Assembly: GCA_000720845.1 (NCBI GenBank) | Contig: JODU01000015.1 | Coordinates: 1-64,000, forward strand | Direction of reading: 5' to 3' | From: Kitasatospora aureofaciens | GTDB taxonomy: Bacteria > Actinomycetota > Actinomycetes > Streptomycetales > Streptomycetaceae | DNA length: 64,000 nucleotides | Shown here: piece by piece, positions 51,237 through 58,415 of the stretch | Position numbering within the stretch: position 1 is the stretch's first letter | Layout: each line of letters opens with the position of its first letter | Notes under the pieces: generated by a model | What the model saw: the letters and a program-made list of their open reading frames with translations, nothing else | Told to the model about the DNA's origin: nothing | Database searches by the model: none | Position numbers and translations under genes: made by a program

Positions 51237-52229
51237 ATGATCGAGCTCGAGGGGCTGACCAAGCGGTACGGCGAGAAGGTGGCGGTCAACAATCTCTCCT
51301 TCACCGTCAGACCCGGCATCATCACGGGCTTCCTCGGCCCGAACGGCGCGGGCAAGTCCACGACCATGCGGATGGTGCTGGGGCTGGACCGCCCGACCGC
51401 CGGGGACGTACGGATCGACGGCAAGCGCTACGAGCAGCTCAAGGACCCGCTGACGTACATCGGCGCGCTGCTCGAGGCCAAGGCCTGGCACGGTGGGCGC
51501 AGCGCCTACAACCACCTGCTGTGCCTCGCGCAGAGCAACGGCATCCCGGCGAGCCGGGTGCGCGAGGTCCTGGACACGGTCGGGCTGTCGGCGGTCGCCA
51601 AGAAGAAGACCAAGGGCTTCTCCCTCGGCATGGGGCAGCGACTGGGCATCGCCGGCGCGCTGCTCGGCGACCCGCGGATCCTGATGTTCGACGAGCCGGT
51701 CAACGGCCTGGACCCCGAGGGCATCCACTGGATCCGCAATCTGATGAAGACGCTGGCCTCCCAGGGCCGTACGGTCTTCGTCTCCTCCCACCTGATGAGC
51801 GAGATGGCGCTGACCGCCGACCACCTGGTGGTCATCGGCCAGGGGAGGCTGCTGGCGGACACCTCGATGGCCGAGTTCATCGCGGAGAACTCCCGCAGCT
51901 ACGTCCGGATCCGCACCCCGCAGCGCGAGCAGCTGCTCGACGCGCTGCACGGCGCCGGTGTCACGGTCGTCGAGGCGGGCGACGGGGTGCTGGAAGTGGA
52001 CGGCGACAAGTCGGAGGCCGTCGGTGAGCTGGCGGCGCGGCAGCAGATCGTGCTGCACGAGCTGAGCCCGCAGCGCGCCTCGCTGGAGGAGGCGTTCATG
52101 CAGCTGACCGCGGAGTCCGTGGAGTACCACGCGCACGACGGGCAGCCGCCCGGCGCGGTGCCGCAGCAGCAACAGCCACCGGGGCGGCCTCCGCAGCAGC
52201 CGTGGGGCAGCGACTGGAAGAGGGGTTGA
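51237..52229 (+). CDS. ABC exporter ATP-binding protein, module 1
   Basis: An ATPase of 330 residues. It has Walker A GPNGAGKST, signature FSLGMGQRLG in place of LSGGQ, Walker B ILMFDEPVNGLDPEG and the H loop VFVSSHLMSEM. After residue 290 a Gln/Pro-rich tail (PQQQQPPGRPPQQPWG) is added. The ATG at 51237 was preferred to the in-frame GTG at 51228. A TAGCGT element 8 bases before the ATG suggests a leaderless message. The permease starts 2 bases after the stop. The nearly parallel module 2 follows. Confidence 0.92.
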   Translation: MIELEGLTKRYGEKVAVNNLSFTVRPGIITGFLGPNGAGKSTTMRMVLGLDRPTAGDVRIDGKRYEQLKDPLTYIGALLEAKAWHGGRSAYNHLLCLAQSNGIPASRVREVLDTVGLSAVAKKKTKGFSLGMGQRLGIAGALLGDPRILMFDEPVNGLDPEGIHWIRNLMKTLASQGRTVFVSSHLMSEMALTADHLVVIGQGRLLADTSMAEFIAENSRSYVRIRTPQREQLLDALHGAGVTVVEAGDGVLEVDGDKSEAVGELAARQQIVLHELSPQRASLEEAFMQLTAESVEYHAHDGQPPGAVPQQQQPPGRPPQQPWGSDWKRG

Positions 52230-52231
52230 GC

Positions 52232-53002
52232 ATGGCGGCGACACAGGTCGTCCGGTCCGAGTGGACCAAGATCCGGTCGGTCGCGTCCACGGTGTGGACG
52301 CTGGGCCTCGCCGTGGTCGTCACCATTGCCCTCGGCATGCTGATCTCGGCCCTGTCGAAGAACGAGTTCGGCGACATGAGCCGGCGGGACCAGCTCTCCT
52401 TCGACCCGACCTTCATCAGCTTCGCCGGCACCAGCCTCGGCCAGCTGGCGATGATTGTGTTCGGGGTGCTGGTCGTGGGCAACGAGTACAGCTCCGGCAT
52501 GATCCGCACCTCGCTGGCCGCTGTGCCGAAGCGCGGCACCTTCCTGTTCAGCAAGATCGCGGTGGCCACCGCCCTCGCGCTGATCGTGGCCATGGTCACC
52601 AGTTTCGCCACGTTCTTCCTGGGCCAGGCGATGCTCGGCGACCTCAAGGCGTCGATCGGCGACCCGGGCGTGCTCCGCGCGGTGTTCGGCGGCGGCCTCT
52701 ACATGACCCTCATCGCGATGTTCTCGATGGGTGTCGCCGCGATGCTGCGCTCGCCGATGCTGTCGCTGGGCATCCTGATGCCGTTCTTCTTCCTGATCTC
52801 CAACATCCTGGGCAACGTCCCGGCGACCGAGAAGGTCGGCCGGTTCCTGCCGGACCAGGCCGGCAGCAAGATCATGCAGGTGGTCACGCCGATCGACGAC
52901 GACGTCCCGTACGGACCGTGGGGCGGCCTCGGGATCATGGCGCTGTGGGTGATCGCGGCCCTCCTGGGCGGGTACGCGGTCCTGAAGCGGCGGGACGCCT
53001 AG
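52232..53002 (+). CDS. ABC-2 type permease, module 1
   Basis: A protein of 256 residues beginning ATQVVRSEWTKIRSVASTVW, the cytoplasmic elbow helix typical of ABC-2 permeases, followed by six TM segments. GNEYSSGMIRTSLAAVPKRG is the conserved first loop. It probably works with the ATPase just upstream as a homodimer of half-exporters. The substrate is unknown. Confidence 0.9.
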   Translation: MAATQVVRSEWTKIRSVASTVWTLGLAVVVTIALGMLISALSKNEFGDMSRRDQLSFDPTFISFAGTSLGQLAMIVFGVLVVGNEYSSGMIRTSLAAVPKRGTFLFSKIAVATALALIVAMVTSFATFFLGQAMLGDLKASIGDPGVLRAVFGGGLYMTLIAMFSMGVAAMLRSPMLSLGILMPFFFLISNILGNVPATEKVGRFLPDQAGSKIMQVVTPIDDDVPYGPWGGLGIMALWVIAALLGGYAVLKRRDA

Positions 53003-53136
53003 AACGGCTGGGGGCGCCTCCGTAGGGTGTCGGATTTTGCCCGCGCTTGAACGGAACCGTCAGCGCGTGGATATCCTCCTAACCCTTACGGGGGCGTGTG
53101 CCCTGCTGTCCCTGAACCTTCCGATGGGTGCGGAGC

Positions 53137-54417
53137 ATGATCGAGGCTGTCGGCCTGACCAAGCAATACGGCGACAAGACCGCTGTGTACAACCTCTCCT
53201 TCCAGGTGCGGCCGGGTGCCGTCACCGGCTTCCTGGGGCCCAACGGCTCCGGCAAGTCGACGACGATGCGGATGATCCTGGGCCTGGACAACCCCACGGC
53301 GGGGCACGTCACGATCGGCGGACACCCGTACCGCAGGCTGCCGAACGCGGCGCGCCAGGTCGGGGCGCTCCTGGACGCCAAGGCGGTGCACGGCGGCCGG
53401 TCCGCCCGCAACCACCTGCTGAGCCTCGCCCAGCTGTCCGGCATCCCGGCCCGGAGGGTGGACGAGGTGCTCGGCGTGGTGGGCCTCCAGGACGTCGCCA
53501 AGCGGCGCTCCAAGGGCTTCTCCCTCGGCATGGGCCAGCGGCTCGGGATCGCCGCCGCGCTCCTCGGCGACCCGCAGGTGCTGCTCTTCGACGAGCCGGT
53601 CAACGGCCTCGACCCGGAGGGCATCCACTGGGTGCGCAACCTGATGAAGGCGCTCGCGGCGGAGGGCCGCACCGTCTTCGTCTCCTCGCACCTGATGAGC
53701 GAGATGGCGCTGACCGCCGACCACCTGATCGTCATCGGGCGCGGCCAGCTGCTCGCCGACATGAGCGTGACGGACTTCATCTCGGCCAACTCCGCCGACT
53801 TCGCGCGCGTGCGGACGCCGGACACCGAGCCGCAGCTGCGCGAGAAGCTGACCTCGGCGCTGACCGAGGCGGGTGGCCACGTGCTGCCCGAGCAGGACGG
53901 CGCGCTGCGCGTGACCGGGCTCCCCCTCCCCCGGATCAGCGACATCGCGCACGAGTCCGACGTACGGCTGTGGGAGCTGTCGCCGCACCAGGCCTCGCTG
54001 GAGGAGGCGTACATGCGGATGACGCAGGGCGCCGTGGACTACCGGTCGACCGCCGACCAGAAGGCCGGGCTCCAGCAGCCGCTGCCGCCCGGCGCGCAGC
54101 CGCCGATGCCGGTACCGGGCCAGGGCCAGCCCGGGTGGTACGCCCCGCCGCCGCCCCAGCAGGGCGGTCAGCCCTTCGCCGCGCCGCAGGGCGCGCCGGG
54201 CCAGGCTCCGGCGGGCCCGTACGGTGCCCCGGTGGCGCCCGGGCCGGTGCCGGGCGGTCAGCCGGCCAACCCGTACGCGGCGCAGCAGGCTCCCCAGGCC
54301 CCGCCGGTGCCGCAGGCTCCCGTCGCGGCCCCGGCGCCGCCCGCGGCCGCCCCCGCACCACCCGCGCCCGCCTCCGCGCCCGTCACCGACCCGACCAAGC
54401 CCGAGGACGCCCGATGA
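53137..54417 (+). CDS. ABC exporter ATP-binding protein, module 2, with long Pro/Gln/Ala tail
   Basis: An ATPase of 426 residues. The first 305 residues closely parallel module 1: Walker A GPNGSGKST, FSLGMGQRLG, LLFDEPVNGLDPEG and FVSSHLMSEM. From about residue 310 an unusual disordered tail of 120 residues is rich in Pro, Ala, Gln and Gly (PPPPQQGGQPFAAPQGAPGQ). The start is ATG 53137 or GTG 53128. The stop overlaps the permease start (ATGA). The tail length is atypical for this family and may tether partners. Confidence 0.9.
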   Translation: MIEAVGLTKQYGDKTAVYNLSFQVRPGAVTGFLGPNGSGKSTTMRMILGLDNPTAGHVTIGGHPYRRLPNAARQVGALLDAKAVHGGRSARNHLLSLAQLSGIPARRVDEVLGVVGLQDVAKRRSKGFSLGMGQRLGIAAALLGDPQVLLFDEPVNGLDPEGIHWVRNLMKALAAEGRTVFVSSHLMSEMALTADHLIVIGRGQLLADMSVTDFISANSADFARVRTPDTEPQLREKLTSALTEAGGHVLPEQDGALRVTGLPLPRISDIAHESDVRLWELSPHQASLEEAYMRMTQGAVDYRSTADQKAGLQQPLPPGAQPPMPVPGQGQPGWYAPPPPQQGGQPFAAPQGAPGQAPAGPYGAPVAPGPVPGGQPANPYAAQQAPQAPPVPQAPVAAPAPPAAAPAPPAPASAPVTDPTKPEDAR

Positions 54418-55283
54418 GCACGCCCCAGCCCCCGACGCAGCAGGCCGCGCCCGACTGGCACGCGGCGCCCGGTTCGCCGTACCCGACCTACACGTCGCCG
54501 ATCCCGGTGGTGCGCACGAACCTGGTGCACGCGCTGGCCTCGGAGTGGACGAAGATCAAGTCGGTGCGCTCGACGATGTGGACGCTGGGCGTGTTCGTCC
54601 TGCTGGTCCTCGGCATCGGGCTGCTGACCGGCGTGATCGTGGCCAACTCCTCCTCCGACCTGGCCGGTGAGAGCGCGCTGAGCCTCGGCTTCTTCGGACT
54701 GCTGCTGGGCAGCATGTGCGTGATCACGCTCGGCGTGCTGACCACCGCCTCGGAGTACGGCACGGGCATGATCCGCACGACGATGACCGCCTGCCCCAGC
54801 CGCGGCCGGGTGCTGGCGGCCAAGGGCATCGTGTTCTTCCTGGTGGCGTTCGTGGTGACCCTGGTCTCCGCGACGCTGGTCGGTCTGGCCCACGTGTCCA
54901 TGCTGGAGGGCAACGGCGCCGAGAACCCGACCGGCGCCGAGTGGCTGAAGGGCACGGTCGGCGTCTCGCTCTACATCGCGCTGCTGGGGCTGCTGTCGCT
55001 GGCCATGGGCTCGATCATCCGGCACTCGGCGGGCGCCATCACCATCATGATCGGCGTCCTGCTCGCCCCGCTGGTGATCGCCCTGTTCATGTTCTCGGAG
55101 TCGCTCAAGGACGTGCAGCAGGCGCTGTTCGAGTACTCGATCCCGAACCAGATGAGCATCTTCTACGCCAACTCGCTCTCCGAGTCCGGGCCCTCGGGCT
55201 GGGACCCGCTGTGGATCGTGCTCGGCGTGACGGCGGCCGCGTTCGCCGCGGCCTTCGCCCTGCTGGAGAAGCGGGACGTGTAG
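54414..55283 (+). CDS. ABC-2 type permease, module 2, with Pro/Gln N-terminal extension
   Basis: A protein of 289 residues. The first 30 residues (STPQPPTQQAAPDWHAAPGS) are Pro/Gln-rich, similar in composition to the ATPase tail encoded just before. Then comes LVHALASEWTKIKSVRSTMW and six TM helices, with ASEYGTGMIRTTMTACPSRG as the conserved loop. It is a paralogue of the module 1 permease. The start overlaps the ATPase stop by 4 bp. Confidence 0.9.
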   Translation: MSTPQPPTQQAAPDWHAAPGSPYPTYTSPIPVVRTNLVHALASEWTKIKSVRSTMWTLGVFVLLVLGIGLLTGVIVANSSSDLAGESALSLGFFGLLLGSMCVITLGVLTTASEYGTGMIRTTMTACPSRGRVLAAKGIVFFLVAFVVTLVSATLVGLAHVSMLEGNGAENPTGAEWLKGTVGVSLYIALLGLLSLAMGSIIRHSAGAITIMIGVLLAPLVIALFMFSESLKDVQQALFEYSIPNQMSIFYANSLSESGPSGWDPLWIVLGVTAAAFAAAFALLEKRDV

Positions 55284-55290
55284 ACGGCGT

Positions 55291-55623
55291 TCAGAACCTC
55301 GGCGCGTTTCGGGACCGCTGCACCCGCGTGGTGCGGCGGTCCTTCGCGTTCCAGCACGCCTTGTGCCAGTGCCGGCGGTCGTCGACGCCCGAGTGGGCGG
55401 GCCAGGCCACCACGTGCGGGACACCGTCGGGAATGAGCTGGTCGCACCCCGGGCAGCGGTACGACTTGCCCTGCGCGCTCGCGCCCGCCACGTGCCGTAC
55501 GCTCCACTCCTCGCCCCGCCAGTCCTCCGCGGACTGCCAGCCGCCGTAACGGCCGGAGCCGTCCTCCTCGGCGCTCCGGCCGGACGGACCGGCTCCCTTG
55601 GGTCGGTTGCGACGCGGGGACAC
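55291..55623 (-). CDS. small protein with Cys/His zinc-finger-like motif
   Basis: A protein of 110 residues from GTG 55623, with GAGGTG upstream. The first 50 residues are basic and Gly/Ser-rich (RNRPKGAGPSGRSAEEDG). The C-terminal 55 residues carry CPGCDQLIPDG, then HVVAWP, then HWHKACW. This arrangement of two Cys and several His residues could bind zinc. I do not recognise a family beyond conserved actinobacterial hypothetical proteins. It is convergent with the ABC permease, 7 bp apart. Confidence 0.7.
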   Translation of the reverse strand: MSPRRNRPKGAGPSGRSAEEDGSGRYGGWQSAEDWRGEEWSVRHVAGASAQGKSYRCPGCDQLIPDGVPHVVAWPAHSGVDDRRHWHKACWNAKDRRTTRVQRSRNAPRF

Positions 55624-55879
55624 GGGACACCTCACGGAGCTATACAGGAAGCAGGGCGGCATCAAGCCTACGCGGCACGGACGCGGGTACGCGGACGCCG
55701 CCGAACACCGCGACTCCCCCGTGCGGGGGTTTCCGTCCCGGGCCCGTGCGCCGTCCCACAACGGCCGATTCTGCAGACAATCCGCAAATCCCCCCGTCCG
55801 GCCGTGTCCTCGGCACGTGTCAGGCGGTTATGCCGTGTGGGGGAGCTCCACGTCGGGGCCGAGGAAGTTGGAAAAGGCA

Positions 55880-56908
55880 ATGCGCGTAGGAAGTTTCGTG
55901 TTGGGAGCCCAGTTCCCGGGCCAGGGTCAGGGCGAGGCGCTGCACCGCGCGGTCCGCTCGGCCGAGGTCGCCGAGGAGGCCGGGCTCGACACCGCCTGGC
56001 TGGCCGAACACCACTTCGTGCCGTACGGCACGTGCCCGTCGGCCGTGACCCTGGCCGCCCTGCTGCTGGGCCGCACCCGGCGCCTGAGGGTCGGCACCGC
56101 GGTCAGTGTGCTGCCCACCGTCCACCCCGTGGCGCTCGGCGAGCAGGCCGCGCTGCTGCACCTCACGAGCGGCGGCCGCTTCTCGCTGGGCGTGGGCCGC
56201 GGCGGGCCGTGGGTGGACCTGGAGGTGTTCGGCGCGGGTCTGGAGGCGTACGAGAAGGGCTTTCCGGAGTCGCTCGACCTGCTGCTGCGCTGGCTGCGCG
56301 AACCGGCCGTCGGCGCCTCGGGGGACCGCTTCCGGTTCCGCGAGGTGCCCGTGGTGCCGCGCCCCTCGGAGTCCCTGGCGGAGGAGCCGGGCCCGGAGGT
56401 CGTCGTCGCCTGCACCTCGCCCGCCAGCGTGCGTCTGGCGGCCGAGCGGGGGCTGCCCATGCTCCTCGGGATGCACGTCGGCGACGAGGAGAAGGCGGAG
56501 ATGGTCGCCCTGTGGCGCCGCCACGCCCGCGCGGCCGGGCGTCCGGCGGCGGAGATCCACGGCGCGGCACACGTCTCGGCCGGCGTCTGCCAGATCGCGG
56601 ACCGGCGCACCGACGCGGCGGAGATCCTGCTCAAGTCGATGCCGGGCTGGCTGCGGCAGGGCCTGGGCGCCCATGTCACGGTGGACGGCCGGGCCCGGCA
56701 GATGCGCGACCCGCACGCGTACACCGAACTGCTCTGCGGGCTGCACCCGGTGGGCACACCCCGGCTGTGCGCGGACCGGCTCGCGGCGACCGCCGAGCGC
56801 ACCGGCATCTCCCGCTTCGCCCTGCTCGTCGAGGGCTCGGGCGACCTGGCGGCGACCGAGGAGAACGTACGGCGGCTCGGGGCCGAGGTGCTCCCCCAGC
56901 TCCGCTGA
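55880..56908 (+). CDS. luciferase-like FMN/F420-dependent monooxygenase
   Basis: A protein of 342 residues with the bacterial luciferase (LLM) fold: VAEEAGLDTAWLAEHHF at the start, LRVGTAVSVLPTVHPVALGEQAALL in the core, and GGRFSLGVGRGG. Such enzymes oxidise or desulphonate small molecules with reduced flavin or F420. The substrate cannot be told. The ATG at 55880 has AAAAGG in front. It is convergent with the SCO5389-type gene, and a shared hairpin lies between. Confidence 0.88.
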   Translation: MRVGSFVLGAQFPGQGQGEALHRAVRSAEVAEEAGLDTAWLAEHHFVPYGTCPSAVTLAALLLGRTRRLRVGTAVSVLPTVHPVALGEQAALLHLTSGGRFSLGVGRGGPWVDLEVFGAGLEAYEKGFPESLDLLLRWLREPAVGASGDRFRFREVPVVPRPSESLAEEPGPEVVVACTSPASVRLAAERGLPMLLGMHVGDEEKAEMVALWRRHARAAGRPAAEIHGAAHVSAGVCQIADRRTDAAEILLKSMPGWLRQGLGAHVTVDGRARQMRDPHAYTELLCGLHPVGTPRLCADRLAATAERTGISRFALLVEGSGDLAATEENVRRLGAEVLPQLR

Positions 56909-56923
56909 GCCGGCGGGCGGGGA

Positions 56924-56973
56924 GCTTGCCGCTCCGGTACAGAACTGCACCTCCCGCGTACGGAGCGGCAAGC
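56924..56973. terminator. bidirectional hairpin
   Basis: The left arm starts GCTTGCCGCTCCGGTAC (56924-56940). The right arm is GTACGGAGCGGCAAGC (56958-56973), complementary except for one bulged G. The 17-base loop lies between the convergent LLM and SCO5389-type genes. Confidence 0.75.
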
Positions 56974-56990
56974 GGGCGCTCTAGGGGCCG

Positions 56991-57383
56991 TCAGCAGTCG
57001 CGCAGTTCCGGCGACTGGTTCAGCAACTGGCTGCGCACCGAGGTGAACTTGGTCAGCGTCTCGTCGACAGAGGAGTCCAACGGGAACACCGCCACCCGGT
57101 GGCAGTTCTGGAAGGCCAGCCGCACCCCGAAGTGCCGCTGCAGTGCACCGCGTATGGCGTCACTCGCGAGCGCACGCAGGAGCTGACCGCGCGCCTGCTC
57201 GTCCGGCGGGGGCGTCTGGTTGTCGGCGAACGCTCCGCCGTCGACCTTCAGCTGTGCCACCAGGGAGCTGACCATCTCCCATGCGTAGGGCAGGGAGGTC
57301 CGGACGCAGTCGACGAAGTCTGCTTCGTCGACCTCGCCTCGCTCGGCCTGTTCGAGTAGGGCCGGTGAGACGTCGAGCGACAT
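56991..57383 (-). CDS. conserved SCO5389-family protein
   Basis: A protein of 130 residues (MSLDVSPALLEQAERGEVDE, then SLPYAWEMVSSLVAQLKVDG and SQLLNQSPELRDC). It is predicted cytoplasmic and mostly helical, and has the conserved actinobacterial pattern known only by its S. coelicolor locus name. The ATG at 57383 has GAGAGGAG upstream. It neighbours nucS divergently. The function is unknown. Confidence 0.85.
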   Translation of the reverse strand: MSLDVSPALLEQAERGEVDEADFVDCVRTSLPYAWEMVSSLVAQLKVDGGAFADNQTPPPDEQARGQLLRALASDAIRGALQRHFGVRLAFQNCHRVAVFPLDSSVDETLTKFTSVRSQLLNQSPELRDC

Positions 57384-57662
57384 GGGTTCTCCTCTCGCAC
57401 CCCCGACCAGCAGGGGTTGCCGGACAGTGAAGGGAGTGCGCGATTCCGAACACGCTGCGTACACAGTTCGCGACCTCCCGTTCAATACCGTAAGCAACCG
57501 ATCGTGACCGCACCAGGAGAATGCCCAGATGGACACCATCCGGTAGGCCCACAATCGGCCAGTGCGCAAGACGGGGCCAATGGGAGAAGTGGGACAGCGC
57601 ACGCGGTGCCCGGGTCCGGGCGAATCGCGTCGGGCCGGGCCCGTCGAGTAGCGTTGCCGACC

Positions 57663-58334
57663 ATGCGTCTCGTCATTGCCCGCTGCTCCGTCGACTACGC
57701 CGGACGGCTCACCGCCCACCTGCCCTCGGCCCCCCGGCTGATCCTGGTCAAGGCGGACGGCAGCGTCTCGATCCACGCCGACGACCGGGCCTACAAGCCC
57801 CTCAACTGGATGTCGCCGCCCTGCACCCTGAAGGAGGGCACGGGCGAGGAGGAGGGCGTCTGGACCGTCGTCAACAAGGCGGGCGAGAAGCTCATCATCA
57901 CGATGGAGGAGATCCTCCACGACTCCTCGCACGAACTGGGCGTCGATCCGGGCCTGATCAAGGACGGCGTGGAAGCGCACCTCCAGGAGCTGCTCGCCGA
58001 CCGCATCGACACCCTCGGCGAGGGCTACACCCTCATCCGGCGCGAGTACATGACCGCCATCGGTCCGGTCGACATCCTGTGCCGGGACGCCCAGGGCGGC
58101 ACCGTCGCGGTCGAGATCAAGCGACGCGGCGAGATCGACGGAGTGGAGCAACTCACCCGCTACCTGGAGCTGTTGAACCGCGATCCGCATCTCGCCCCGG
58201 TGCGCGGGGTCTTCGCCGCCCAGGAGATCAAGCCGCAGGCCCGCGTGCTGGCCACGGACCGCGGCATCGGCTGCCAGGTGCTGGACTACGACGCCCTGCG
58301 GGGCATCGAGGACGACAAGCTGCGGCTGTTCTGA
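57663..58334 (+). CDS. nucS: mismatch-specific endonuclease NucS/EndoMS
   Basis: A protein of 223 residues that replaces MutS/MutL mismatch repair in most Actinobacteria by cutting both strands at mismatches. The N-terminal dimer and DNA-binding domain (MRLVIARCSVDYAGRLTAHL) is followed by the PD-(D/E)XK nuclease with Asp137, Glu151 and Lys153 (GPVDILCRD, VAVEIKRRGEIDG). The last residues KLRLF form the sliding-clamp binding motif. The ATG at 57663 follows a TAGCGT -10-like element by 8 bases, so the message may be leaderless. Confidence 0.96.
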   Translation: MRLVIARCSVDYAGRLTAHLPSAPRLILVKADGSVSIHADDRAYKPLNWMSPPCTLKEGTGEEEGVWTVVNKAGEKLIITMEEILHDSSHELGVDPGLIKDGVEAHLQELLADRIDTLGEGYTLIRREYMTAIGPVDILCRDAQGGTVAVEIKRRGEIDGVEQLTRYLELLNRDPHLAPVRGVFAAQEIKPQARVLATDRGIGCQVLDYDALRGIEDDKLRLF

Positions 58335-58358
58335 GGGCGCGTCACGTACGACGTGGGC

Positions 58359-58389
58359 AGGGCCGGGTCCGTGCGGCGGACCCGGCCCT
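58359..58389 (+). terminator. hairpin terminator of nucS
   Basis: Arms AGGGCCGGGTCCG (58359-58371) and CGGACCCGGCCCT (58377-58389) enclose a 5-base loop and are followed by TCTGTGCTGT. It lies between nucS and the convergent ATPase-like gene. Confidence 0.8.
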
Positions 58390-58415
58390 TCTGTGCTGTC
58401 GCCCGTCCGGCGGGG

